Below are positions 1 through 11,342 of a DNA stretch of 64,000 bases, in pieces. Positions within the stretch are counted from its first letter, which is position 1. Each line of letters begins with the position of its first letter. A model generated the notes under the pieces. The model searched no databases. It saw only the letters and a list, made by a program, of their open reading frames with translations, and was not told the origin of the DNA. The position numbers and the translations under genes were made by a program. The DNA is from Ischnura elegans (taxonomy: Eukaryota > Arthropoda > Insecta > Odonata > Coenagrionidae), in the NCBI RefSeq assembly GCF_921293095.1, contig NC_060248.1, positions 75,957,243 through 76,021,242 of the forward strand, written 5' to 3'.

Positions 1-928
1 GGAGCTTGGCGGCTCCTTCCGAGCGTACGCCAGGACGGGTTAGTGCTGGAGATATGGGGGTCTCCGTAGGGCGGCCGAAGGCGTGTGGGTTCGGAGGGCC
101 CCCGCGCTGGAGGTTCTAACCCGAAAGAGGCCTCCTATCGAAGGTTCCTATATCCCTTGGGTAGCCCTGACGTCCATTCCGGCTTGCGGGTGGCGTCCCA
201 AATGTGTGGCTCCGTGGTGGGTGGGGAGTCCAGGGGATGAATTCTATATACTTGGATGGCTGAAGAAACTCTACCTCCAACCAAAAGATCTGGGACATGC
301 GGGGATACATGGAAACGAAAAAGCAGATTTGTTGGCCAAGGAAGCTCTTACTAACGAAGAGATTAAATCAACGCTAGTTCCGTACGAAGACCTAAGAGGG
401 TCACTAAAAATGTTGTACTTGAACAGTGGAGGGAGTCGTGGAGGACTTTGAATAACAATAAACTGCGAAGCATCAAACATACAACGTCAGCTTGGCCTTC
501 CTCTACCAGGATCAATCGAAGGGAGGAAGTAGTTATCACTCGTTTGAGGATAGGGCACTGCCCTCTGACTCATGCCTTTCTTTTTACCGAAGAGAAGCAA
601 GCTCCTCAATGTGACGAGTGTAGGTGCCCTTTAAGCATCCGACATATCTTGACAGAGTGCGACAAATACCGTGATGCGCGGACACGGTTCAATCTGGATG
701 GGGACCTAGAATCTATTCTAGGAGACCACCCCACCAATCTAAGTAGTACAATTTTGTTTCTCAAGGAAATAGGTCTTTTCAACAAAATTTAAAAGCTTCC
801 CTCTATTTTATGTTAAAAATTGCGTAGTAAATATCCATTTATAATGAGTGTTGAATCAAACGATTGAGTAGTGGTGCAAAATGACCTTGCCGTCGACGCA
901 CCCTTTATCTGAATTCTACTACTACTAT
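1..928 (+). mobile_element. Internally deleted I-clade LINE copy (5' UTR joined to 3' end)
   Basis: Bases 1 to about 165 are nearly identical to 14161-14325, inside the 5' UTR of the full-length LINE at 13821-19470. The leader continues to about 257, an ORF1-like start follows at 258, and near 290 the sequence jumps straight into the end of the RNase H domain of ORF2. The last part runs through the ORF2 C-terminus and 3' UTR to a CTA-repeat tail ending at about 928. More than 4 kb of body (most of ORF1, endonuclease, RT) is missing. The 3' part differs clearly from the full-length copy, so it belongs to a sister subfamily. The left end lies outside the window. It is inserted in the reverse-transcriptase region of the gypsy-like fossil that resumes at 929. 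It keeps the promoter-bearing leader and the 3' end that LINE reverse transcriptases recognise, so it could have moved as a non-autonomous derivative (inference). Confidence 0.8.
292..792 (+). pseudogene. LINE ORF2 C-terminal remnant (end of RNase H plus Cys-rich tail)
   Basis: The first part reads GHAGIHGNEKADLLAKEAL, matching the last RNase H motif (GNEKADAAAK) of the intact ORF2 at 15622-19326. After a one-base frame slip near 410-430 it continues from 448 to the stop at 792 with a tail aligning to the intact ORF2 C-terminus, including the CDECRCPLSIRHILTEC zinc-finger-like segment. It has no endonuclease or RT, so it can only be a remnant. Confidence 0.75.
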
Positions 929-3289
929 TGATAGTATGACCCAGATAGTCAACAGATTTACAGAACCACTTACATTTGGCAATGTTCACTTTTACATTAT
1001 ATTCATTCGGTCTCTTTAATATCATTTCCGCTCTGTTTTTGCATTCTTGAAAATGCCTTCCACAGATCAAAAGGTCATCCAAATAACACACTACCATAGG
1101 TAATCCCTTGAGAAGCTCCTACATTACTGACTGGAATATTCCAGGTGCACTAGGAACACCAAAAGTTAGGCGGGTAAATTGAAATAATCCCTGGTCAGTA
1201 TTTATAGTGAGGTACTTCTGGGACTCCAAGCCCAATCCGAGTTGAAAGTATGCATTTTGGAGATCTAGAGTGACAAAGACAGTGCCTCCGGCTAATGAAG
1301 CAAAGATCTCCTCCAATTTTGGCAATGGGTAAAAATCAGTGACCAGAACTTTGTTTACTGTTACCTTAAAATCCACACAAATTCGTACCCCCCCCCCACC
1401 TTGTTTTGGTGCACATAATATAGGGGAAGCCCACTCAGAATGGCGAACGGGTTTTAATATCCCGCCCTGCACCATTTCTTCCAGCTGCCCCTGAACCTCA
1501 GCTTTTAATTCAAATGGAACTGAGTAAGCCCGGTGAAATATCGGAGAAGCCCCCTCCTTCACTACCAGATTTGCCTTAAAATGATTAATGGTATCAGATT
1601 TCTTACTATTTAACACACCAGGGAACCTGCAAACATACTTTGAAACCATTTCTTCGACATTTAGAATTGACTCACACACCCTTGCTTGGGGATCAGGTTT
1701 AGATTCAAATTGAAAAATGGACATGCCCTCCATTTCCATACTCAATTGTTTTACATCATTTACACTGCCCAGGAACACCTTCCTCCAACCTGAAAATAAG
1801 GCATCCAGCCATGGTCGACCCAACAGTGGTTTTGTTTTTCCCTTGGACGAGACAACAATCAATTCCAAAGAATGACCTTTACTTTTCCCACTCTCTGGAA
1901 GGGATGCATTTACACTCATTTTCCCATGAACACAAAGTTGATCTCCGGTTACAGACTTAAGGGCTAGGGAACATTCGTTAAGAAAAATACCACTCAAGAA
2001 ACTCTTATATGTGTCTTTAGAAATTAGGGACACATTAGCTCCACTGTCAACTTCAAAAGCTAAGCGTATTCCATTGACAAGTATATTAATTATCACAGGA
2101 GCGCTACCTGACACCGAACTAACTGTGGGCACATTAGAACAAGTTACCATTTCTCTTGGAAGAACAATTGAATTACTTAGAGGAACATACTCTGACCTCG
2201 ATTCAGTAGATTGATGGGGCTGATCATCTAACCATTCGTCCAAATACACCTCGCAGACATTGCCACTCCGGCACATTTTAGAGGAATGCTCCCTTTGATG
2301 ACACCTGAAGCATTCCCACTCACGGGCCGGACACAAATCCTCGCGATGGAAACGGCTGCACCGCTGACAAGAACCGCCTCTCTGAGGTCCATTGCTCGGC
2401 CGGGTGCTCCACTGCCGTGACCCTCGATGCGCAGGAGCGAATTCTCTCCCCCATGGAGCCGCCTCTTGCTGCTGTCGCTGGCGATGGTCAGGGGCGGTGA
2501 CTCTACGACGAACAGCATCCACTTCGGCTTGAGGTTTCGCCGATTCCAAGGTAGAACTCCTTTGGGCTAACTCCGCATCCGCGGCAATCGTGCATGCCTG
2601 CTTAAATGTTAGCTGGATCTCTAGCAGAAGCCTCTGCCTCACCGCAGTCGACTCCAGGCCGCACACAAGCCTATCCCTTAGCGCATCATTAAGAAAGTCA
2701 CCAAATTCACAGAATTCGGCCAGTTTCTTCAAGGCAATTATGAATTCCTTAACACTTTCTCCCACCTGCTGCGAACGGGAAAAAAATTTGTAACGCTCCG
2801 AAATTGTCAGATGCTTTGGGGCAAAGTGCAACTTTTGCGTGGACAAAAGCACTTCAAACGGCTGCTCATACGGCTTCTTGGGAAAGAGGATGTTTTTTAA
2901 GAGCGTGTAGGTGGATGCTCCACAAAAAATTAAAAATAATGGCACTTGCACTCTTGACTGTAATATGCCATTGAGCAAGAAAAATTGCTCAAAACGTTCT
3001 GCGTAAGAAGAGAAGTCCTCCTTTTCCGCATCAAACGGGTCCATGCGCCCTATAAGCGAATTAGTCACCAACGGCGTCGCCATTTCATAAAAATCACAAT
3101 TTATTATTTTATCCCAACCATCGTCGCCAACTGTTGTGTTTGTTACACCAAACGTTGGAGGATTGAAAACACACGCAATACTCTACACAGATTTATTTAA
3201 CACAATGCAACAATACAACCTCGGCCATACGGCCATACACCATACATCGGATATCCGGGAACACACACAATGCCACCTTGGTCCCAACA
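929..3289 (-). mobile_element. Ty3/gypsy-like LTR element A (fossil, 5' half)
   Basis: Minus-strand element. Its 5' LTR is 3132-3289 (158 bp, TGTTG...CAACA). Two bases inside the LTR a primer-binding-site-like TGGCGACGATGG occupies 3118-3129. A Gag-like region with Cys/His knuckles, an aspartic protease segment (VDSGAN) and the start of reverse transcriptase lie in one long open stretch at 1119-3083. RT similarity continues (YLDDLL) until the LINE copy interrupts it at 928/929. The element is broken and its 3' half is outside the window. It is younger than element B, which it interrupts, and older than the LINE copy inside it. The short LTRs and fused Gag-Pol resemble the mag lineage, but that placement is tentative. 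Confidence 0.8.
3132..3289 (-). repeat. 5' LTR of gypsy-like element A
   Basis: A 158-bp segment that on the minus strand begins TGTTGGGACC and ends AACACAACA, giving the TG...CA termini typical of LTRs. An AATAAA-type signal lies inside it. A primer-binding-site-like TGGCGACGATGG follows two bases later. Upstream (3290 and higher) the reading turns abruptly into the RNase H region of element B, which marks the insertion boundary. Confidence 0.7.
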
Positions 3290-6200
3290 CTTAAATTACG
3301 AAAAATAAGTGACTCACAAAAACCATACATCACATCTATCAATCTGGGCGTAGTTCTTTTCACTCCCTCTGAGTACGCGTGAGGCAAAGCAATTGGATGC
3401 TCTTGATTATCGCATCCTAATTGAGACAGCACAGCACCAACACCATGTGGTGAAGCATCACACTGGAGGGTTATAGGCAAAGTGGGATCAAAACATTTCA
3501 GCACTATACCAGAAGACATGACCTTCTTAATATAGGAGATGTAAGCTGCCTCTCTCTCAGTCCATCTCCATGTAGCATTACTGCGCAACGACTGATTAAG
3601 GGGAGCAAAAACAGTAGCTTTGTGAGTAAAAAATCGATCGTAGTAATTTACAAATCCAAGGTACCCTTGTGACTCGGACACATTGGTTGGTGATGGGGCA
3701 TTTAGCAAACTTTTAATCTTGTCATTTGTGGGCCTGATTCCATTTCCGGAAATGGAATACCCCAGGAAATCAAGTTCTCTCACAGCAAACTGACACTTAT
3801 CCAACTTCAATTTAAACCCTGCATCTTTCAACCTTGTAAGTGCTAGCTGTATCCTTTGCCACAAGAGTTTCTCAGTGGATGCATGACACAAAATGTCATC
3901 AATATACACAAGAACACCCTCCCATCCTGCTAGAATAGTCTCCATAATTCCTTTGAAAATTGTTGGGGCAGAGCATAAGCCAGGTGGGAGGTGAAGCATA
4001 CGATACAATCCTCTATGGTTATTCAACGTCAGCACGTGCGAAGCATCTTCACTCACCGTGACTTGCAAAAAGGCATCTGATAGGTCAATTTTAGCGAAAT
4101 AACCACCACCGAAGAGTTTAGTTAGCAAGTCATCAATAGTTGGCAGGGGATATATCTCACGCATGCATAGAGGGTTCACAGTTCCACTATAATCACCACA
4201 GATTCTAATACTACCATCTTTTTTTCACTACATTAACAGTTGGAGTAGCCCACTCAGAATATTTTACTGGCTCCAATATTTTTTGCTCCACCATGCGATC
4301 TAACTCATCACTCACTCTTTGGGCCAAGGCGAGGGGAACTGGACGGCTTCTACGGAATACAGGCTTGGTATCTGGTTTGAGGACAACTCCAGATGAGGGA
4401 CCCACATATTCTCCGAGACCAGGCTCAAATACTTCCCTAAAACTTGCTAAAACATGCGGGAAATCAGTCGTACCAAAGGAGTGAATACCCTGAACAGATA
4501 TGCCCAAAGAGTGAAACCAATTCCGCCCTAAAAGGCTGGGCCCCTCACCTGACATAACCACTAAAGGAAGTTTGGCCTTGCAGTGTGAAAATGACACATT
4601 CACAAAAATTATTCCTGACAAAGGCAGTTGCTCTTTAGACCAAGTATTCAACATTATTTTTGGAGGCTGAAGCTGGCAATGTGAAAATAAAAGTCTATAA
4701 GTCTTTTGACCAATTAGGGAAAATCCAGCCCCCGAGTCCACTTCCATGGGAAGGTGATTACCCTCCACAGCAACAGTGACATTCATTGGTGGGGGTGCAG
4801 ACGTAGTAGGAAAGTGGAAAACAGAATATTCAACGCCAATATTATAACCCTGGAAATTGTGCAGTGGGGATACCTGTGCATTCGAAGCAGCTAAGGCTTC
4901 AACGGGCTCCACATTGTGCGTTGCAATCCGAGGCCGGTGTGCAAACTCCTCGCCCATTGGCTGGCCTCGACCGCTTCCCCATCGATATTCCCCACTTTGG
5001 TCCATTCTGCGGCGCTTCGTGAAACAGGCCTTGTCAATGTGGCCTCTTTTTCGGCAATATCGGCATATGGTATCCCGGTACCCGCAGTTTGCTGGGCTGT
5101 GAGACCCCTCACAGCGGAAATGCCCCTGGCAATCACCGTCGTTACCCGGCACGGCAGTATTGGCGATGCCATAAAACCCCGGTCGCAGGGCACCGCTTCT
5201 GTGATGCAGCACATCAGGGAAATTTTTCTGGTAGGTGTCATAGCTGATAATTGAAATTCCCGCTCCTGAATCTACTTCCAAAGCCAACGATTTTCCCTCT
5301 ACATTTAACACAACATTCACTGGTGGAGGGGCCGGGGCTGAAAGCACATTAAATATTAGGGAATGGACCCGTTTTTGTTCTTCACTCCCTTCCGGAAAAA
5401 CTGTGTCCGCGAGAATTACTGATTTCAGGCGCCGGCTGACGTAATGGTTCAGGTACCCAACCCAAGGTGTGCGTCGCCGCACGTTGCTGACCTCGATTTG
5501 CATGGTATCTAGGGGGTTGATATTCCTGCCGTTGCATACCAAATGAATTGCTTCTTTGCTGGGACTTCAATTTATTCCTTTTGGAAAAACATGCCTTTTC
5601 AATATGGCCCACTTTCCTACAATACCTGCATGTAGTCTTCTTATGGGCGCAGGTGGCTGCATCGTGCGCTCCCTCGCAGCGAAAGCATTTCCCTGAGGTC
5701 TGAGGTTGATGCTTAGGCGAGGAGAATGATTGAGGGTGCTGCATCCTTCCTCGTGAGTGTGATGGGGGTTGATTCAGTGATCCGGTGCGATGCACGGCAC
5801 CCACCATGCCAGGCGTTGATCCCTGAAGACGGGCCACATGGTCCTTCGCAGCTTCCGCTGCCTGGGCTCGGTCGATGACCTTTTGAAGATCGATTGATTC
5901 CGCAGCAAACAAGGCTTCCTTCAACCGCAAATCGCGCATCCTCAACAACACCTGTCCGAGTAGCGACTCGTCGAGATCATAGAATTCGCAAGTTTCGGCG
6001 AGTTGGCGCAAATCCGCCATAAATACTTTAAATGATTCACCCGGTTGCTGAACCGGCTTGTGGAATTCCTTGCGTTTCACCCATTTGCACCGCGTAGGAT
6101 TGATGTGAGCATCCAATAGCGAAATTGAGTCGGCAAAGGTTAACGCACTAGTTGACCGTGGTTTGCAAAGTTTAATAACCGTACGAAGAACGAAATCGCC

Positions 6201-6564
6201 CAGGGTGGTAAATAAAATAGCCTTTTTGCGAATTTCGTCCTAAATCACATTAGCGAGGAAATAATATTCTAATTGCTCCTTAAAAATAGCCTATTCCTCG
6301 GCGTCACCAGAGGAAAAGTTCGGCGGCGCTCCAATTGTGCCAATACACGTAAAGGCGTCGGCCATTCCAGCGGCGTCACTTCACACGTTGAGAAAAAAAA
6401 GCTGTTCACCGTGGATTGCAATAAGTTCGTAAGTCCTCGTTGCCAAAATGTTGTGGATTAGGGGTGAAGAATGATAACCACTTAGTCTTAACTAAATAAA
6501 CGTATATTCTTCTCACACGCTTGCCAGGGAGGTAACCGCCATCCCGGAATACACTTTACCAACA
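3290..6564 (-). mobile_element. Ty3/gypsy-like LTR element B (older, broken fossil)
   Basis: Minus-strand element with a 5' LTR at 6449-6564 and a Gag-like region with Cys/His knuckles at 5382-6116. A protease-like segment (LEVDSGAG) follows, then a second knuckle segment and second protease-like segment (MEVDSGAG) within 4211-5542, then RT (YIDDIL) and RNase H (LQCDASPHGVGAVL) within 3193-4179. The repeated knuckle-protease order suggests that two related copies were joined by recombination, or a partial duplication. It is broken in several places and cut off at 3290 by element A. It is the oldest layer of this nest. Confidence 0.75.
6449..6564 (-). repeat. 5' LTR of gypsy-like element B
   Basis: A 116-bp segment that on the minus strand starts TGTTGGTAAAG and ends CCACAACA. 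Three bases inside is a primer-binding-site-like TGGCAACGAGGA (6434-6445). Its ends match those of the LTR of element A (TGTTG...CAACA), supporting a common family. The outer boundary at 6564 is inferred from the TGTTG terminus; the partner LTR is not visible. Confidence 0.55.
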
Positions 6565-6712
6565 ACTGACTCAGCGTCCTGGAAGAGGGCGCCGCTGGCG
6601 TCATGACAAAAGACATACAGATTGCACTTCTGCTAAAACAAATATACATCAAAGAAGTTATAAGAAACAGAGATTATTGTTAAAGCTAAAAGATATTCAC
6701 TCATGAAATTAC

Positions 6713-8023
6713 CAAGAACGAAGAACTGCCCAGGACTATTTTCCTCAGCTTGTCTGAGCTGGGTTCTTGCACGAGGCCAACGCCAAATGAATTGGTCATG
6801 TACTGTTCCCTGATACACACATACATCCATTACTTTCAAAGAGTCATCGCAAATCTAAAATGAAGAATTGGTACTTAGGTGAAAAATTTTATGAGTAACT
6901 GTAGGATTAAGAGTTAGAAAAGAGGAGGAACATATGAAATGAAATTGTCTGAGCCATCTGCTATGCAAAAATGAATTAATTAGGTAGAGGATTTTTACAA
7001 GAAGACTGAAATCTACTGCATTCAAAATGCCATAATTGATAAAATTTCCCATAACTATTTTTACCAAGTGGAACACTGCTTCAGTAAATATCGTATGTGT
7101 AATAACACATATGTAGCTCAACACTGTATAACATTCATGTACTAACATACGTAGCTCATCAAAAGTGAAGGCATACCAATATCCGACAAATTAATAGGCT
7201 GCCTAAGCATCGTCAGTATGTAAGTGCAAGCAGTATTGTGATGATTTTATCAAAATTTGATATCTCACCATTTGGACATTCAATGAATAAAACCCCTTAT
7301 GGTTCTTGCACCCTTCCTCTTCATCCGATGGTGTTACTATTGCAACATGGGTGCAATCTATTGCCCCCAAAACCCCAGGAAATCCAGCCAGCGCACGAAA
7401 TCTAAAGATAAAATTGGAACTTTAAGTTCTTTTATCAATTTAAATATCAAATTCTTAAATGTAGGTCCTATATAAAATTGCAACCTCAAATGGATATTGT
7501 TCTTCCCTTGAATATTTGAAGGCATTTAAACCCAAACATTAAATAGGCGATTGCAAATGGCCCTAGTGACGTTTCACACATCGGCAAACAGATGGTTGAC
7601 TAACAGCCAAAAAGAAGTCCTGCGCTACACCTCTTTGGTATCCTCCTTCGGCCAAGAATCGTAATGCTAGGAGAACCTTGAAATATTCAAAATTACGGTG
7701 CGGATATTTGAAGTTGCAGCTTAATGAAACAAATAAATAAAAAATTTGTAAGCAACTGTTGAAGAAAAAGCAAAAAAAAAGTATGTTCGCGAACTTTCAT
7801 TTAAAAAGTATTTCTAAATGCCTTACCTGTAAAGTTACGCTAAGTCCATCCACTCTTTTTTTTTCAATGCACCAGATAAGGAGTTACTTAATTAAATATG
7901 TTGCAATGTCTTTTGACGCCTGAAAATATTTGATATAAATGTCATTATTATAATCAAACGGATACCTTGTATCCCTTATCCTCAACCTTTCCAGATTAAA
8001 ACGACGTCTTTCGTCTATATGCC
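6713..8023 (-). pseudogene. HARBI1-like transposase (PIF/Harbinger), multi-exon relic
   Basis: HARBI1-type nucleases are the DDE transposases of PIF/Harbinger elements. On the minus strand I can follow four exon-like blocks. Block 1 (8023-7827) reads ERRRFNLERLRIRDTRYPFDY, ends at a CAG/GTAAGG donor and has one in-frame stop. Block 2 (about 7680-7545) reads VLLALRFLAEGGYQRGVAQ...VSQPSVCRCVKR, also with a stop. Block 3 (7401-7269) reads FPGVLGAIDCTHVAIVTPS...KGFYSLNVQM, between an AG acceptor and a GTGAGA donor, and carries the first catalytic Asp. Block 4 (6854-6713) reads VYQGTVHDQFIWRWPRAR...GQFFVLG, followed by GTAATT. The final exon is not found before the LTR element boundary at 6564. 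The stops make it a decayed copy, yet splice sites are still recognisable. Confidence 0.7.
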
Positions 8024-8205
8024 TTGCCAATGCCCGCTGAGTACGCTATGTTCACGCACAATATTCATGTGTTATAATTGGCTCTTCTATTATAATAAAC
8101 TCTTCGGAAATCCCTTTTTTAACTCCCTAGGCTTGCGATGTTACATGCTCAATCTTCATATGGCCTGCAATATGACCGCCTCTGAGGCAGGCCATAGCAT
8201 AAGAC

Positions 8206-8235
8206 GGTAACTAAGGCCTCCAAGCCTTAGTTACC
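8206..8235. repeat. Perfect 12-bp inverted repeat
   Basis: GGTAACTAAGGC (8206-8217) and its exact complement GCCTTAGTTACC (8224-8235) flank a 6-base loop. It lies between the HARBI1-like and Myb-like relics and may be a sub-terminal or internal palindrome of that Harbinger element; no function can be read from it. Confidence 0.6.
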
Positions 8236-8717
8236 GCCCGACTTACGGCCTTTCGCTCAGAGGAGAATCGCTCGAAGCCATTATATGTCCGGAGGCTGTA
8301 GTTATGGTCAATTTCGACTTATGGCCCAGCTATACAATTAGTGGAATAACCCTGATGGTCTAAGTTTCAAATCAAAGTTTCCATTTCCATAGCATTACAT
8401 CAAAAGGGGAATGGAAGTGCAGACCCCCATTTTCCCCAGAACCTTTTGATCGACATCTGGCAGCTTTTCTGGGTCCACCTGCTATGTTACATAAATGTTC
8501 AATGTAACGACCCAGGCCTTTTTCACTGTTCACTCTGTTTTAGTTAAGTATCCGTAAATCAGTCTTGGTAGATATTAATTTTGATCACTCACTGTAAAAT
8601 TTCTGGTTCTGCATTTATTTTAGCATTTTTAGCTCTTGCTTTTCCTTTAAGGTCCTTCCACACCTAGAAACATAATTGATGATTTTCACCTTACTAAAAA
8701 TTCTAATACTACTTCTA

Positions 8718-8763
8718 ATACTACTATTCTGCATTACCTTTAGGTAATGCAGAATAGTAGTAT
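8718..8763. repeat. Perfect 22-bp-arm hairpin
   Basis: The arm at 8718-8739 (ATACTACTATTCTGCATTACC plus T) is followed by a 2-base loop and its exact complement at 8742-8763. A perfect 46-base near-palindrome of this kind in a decayed transposon region implies a recent origin by snap-back repair or a terminal structure of an unrecognised element. Confidence 0.75.
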
Positions 8764-8816
8764 AATGAATTTGTAAATTAGATAAAAATTTGTAGAATAG
8801 TAGTATTTGAATAGTG

Positions 8817-8836
8817 GATAATGAATATTCATTATC
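8817..8836. repeat. Perfect 20-bp palindrome
   Basis: GATAATGAATATTCATTATC is an uninterrupted palindrome, extended by AGT/ACT three bases further after one mismatch. It lies 53 bases from the hairpin at 8718-8763 and about 50 bases before another short inverted repeat (GTTATGAT...ATCATAAC), making a small cluster of foldback structures. Confidence 0.6.
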
Positions 8837-8989
8837 TACTGGAATTTAGGTTTCAGGTGAGACAAAAAGTGTTATGATAACTAAATCATAACCTTTTTCC
8901 AGAGCTAAATACTTTTTTTCGGCCCATGGCCTGCAAGAATTTCGGCCAGCTGTTGCCATTGCGTCTCAGCTGTCACCTTACCATAGATT

Positions 8990-11340
8990 ACCAGACCCGG
9001 AAATAAACATGGAAGAGGCACATAATAATGAAATGCTACAAGGGCCTTCACCTGGGGATAACCTCATGCCAGCAAGAGCCATTCAAAAAAGAATTATAAA
9101 ATCACATTTTACTTAGAACATTCCCTGAAAACGCCCTCAGGCAAAATCACAATGATCCACCGTATAATGTATCAGTACATTTATTTGGCTATCTCGTACA
9201 TGGGTCGCTCTTTTCCTTATTTCCCTGATAAATTCAACATCTTGACATTTTGGCTCGTAGCCAGCGCATTCGTCATATTCTGTTGACACTAGTGCCAAGA
9301 ATTATTACACTAAACGAAACGAATTAATATGATACAATGCCATACACACAGATAATATGCATTACAAGGTCAAATTAATCATTTAGTGTCAATTTACGTA
9401 CTCAGTAAACTCCATTTTCTATTATCAAAAGTTATTTAGCATCAGTTGTTTTCCTTTCTACACTTGCAAATACCGCTACTTCTCTCTGCTGATTTTCACT
9501 CTTCAATTTTTTAGATGTTTCCATCGACTGCCGGTACAGTGGTGGCGCCATCAATGGGCAAAACTTAGTGTACCTATTATAATTTTCATACTCGCCAGGA
9601 GAAAGGGGAGTAATACTTATGGCCGGGCCATACGATGTGGCTCCTCGATAGTGGAATCGATGTAGGCTGTAATTTCAGGCCAGACGATACGAAACTTACT
9701 GCCGGCCAAATGTATAGTCCCGTTTATCAGAGTAGCCCTGCATGTATGGATGAAAAATAATCATGCATTCATGCATTTTCAAACATATCTATTTTGCTGT
9801 TAGACAGCAATTCATCTCTCCATTGATTTACTTAGGATGTGAGGCTATGAATTGTTCTTCCGTCTGCGATACATACATTCAATGATTGCAGTCAGTCAGC
9901 TCTTCTCCATAAATTACTTCACGGGTTTCAATTACACAGGCTATCAATGAAAAAACTTTTTTACGGAAAATACTTATCTTATGTTTTTTAAGTTGCTGAA
10001 TCCAAATGTGATGCATAAAAAGTTGTATCACCCACCATTTATTCACATTTTACAGTTAAATTTATGAAATTAAGCAATATATTTAGAATTTAACATCTTT
10101 TGTATAGTTGAAATAAAATCGAAAAAGTGGGCCTAATGAACGATGAATGGCGGATTACTGTCGGTACTTCACCGAGAAGTTCAGAAAGCGATTCATCGCA
10201 GGAAAAGCTACACAAGAAGCTTAAAGGAAAAAAGGGAAAGAAAATGTACACCTATTCCAGTGAACAAGTGAACCCTGTATTATCACGCTACATTACTATA
10301 TTATAAACAGTAAATACAAGCTATTCAACAGTAAATACAAACAATTTTATGATGTAACACAGTGTTTCATTGATTACCCTGTATACGGTATAGGGGTATT
10401 AGACTAAGTATTAAAATACATATTGCTTGGAAACTATGGGTGTTACAAAAAAACTAAGGCTTGTTTGGATTCAAAAAGTTTGGATTCAGCACATAAAAAT
10501 CAATAAAGATCAGCTATTAAAATAAAAACTTTTTTTTTGTCCTGTGTTACCAGTCAATGCTGAGGAAATGAAAACTTAAGTTAGTTCAGAAGACCATGTC
10601 ATGATGAGAGGTAGCCATGCATCCTAAAATATACTTACTTCAATATAAGGTGCCTTTTCATTTCTTGAATAATTTACTCAGGTTATAGGAACTCGGATCG
10701 TCTGTCACTAACTGGATGAGGGAAAGACTCCACAAAACAAGAATAATCAGCAGTCAGAGAATCAATTGTGTCAAAATTACAAGTCATGTTCAATCAAATA
10801 GTACCAAGTGGTACCAAGGTAGAAATATTCAATGCCCTAAGTATTACAACAATCAAAAATGATAACTAATAATCTCAATACGAAACCTTTGCCAATGAGA
10901 AAAAATTAAGTACAAAGCTGTTTTGCCTGTCTTCTCCAAAAGTGAGTTGAGAATTACTCTCTCAAGTCGACTGATGTCACGGCAACGAAGGCCCGTGAGC
11001 AAGAAAGGGTGGCCAGAACAAAGCACATTGGAGGGGCAGATTTAGAGAAGGAGGGTAGGGGTACTTCGATGTGCCAGACGGACCACAGTCTAATTTCCTG
11101 TAAAGCATCAATGTTGACAGGGTTGGGGGGAACAGCGTACTGCCGGGTTTCCTCTCCTCTATCTTCTGGTATGGTGACACAGGCAAGGGGTGTGATCACT
11201 GGTTCAGGCAAGCCATTGGAAGTCAAGGAGGGGAATGACATGGTAGGATGAGGTCTTGGAGGGAGAGAGAGTTATGATAGAAGAAAGTGGAGCACTTCTC
11301 ACTCCAAGTCAAAAGTAACAGTGAATATATAAGACAGGCC
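8990..11340. other. No supported gene; decayed repeat-rich DNA
   Basis: AT-rich sequence with short open frames only. A stretch around 10125-10290 (+) can be read as a Ser/Lys-rich open frame (SPRSSESDSSQEKLHKKLKG) and overlapping frames occur at 10954-11251, but neither shows a recognisable domain or convincing splice context. Probably old transposon sequence. Confidence 0.5.
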
Positions 11341-11342
11341 AT

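Larger units (their letters stand above)
8610..8985 (-). pseudogene. Myb/SANT-like partner gene of the Harbinger element (relic)
   Basis: On the minus strand about 8985-8900 reads VTAETQWQQLAEILAGHGPKK and about 8670-8610 reads VWKDLKGKARAKNAKINAEP. Together they resemble the Myb/SANT-like DNA-binding protein that accompanies HARBI1 in Harbinger transposons (typical pattern LWEELAxxLNxxGxxxK...KVWxDxKxxxxxKxAxIN). The blocks are separated by non-coding sequence, with stops nearby. Same strand and about 600 bp upstream of the HARBI1 relic, as expected for a two-gene Harbinger element. The identification rests on short stretches. Confidence 0.4.

Noticed and set aside
10954-11251. Opposed open frames of 80-95 codons
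   Set aside because: No recognisable similarity, no splice partners, and both strands are open over the same bases.
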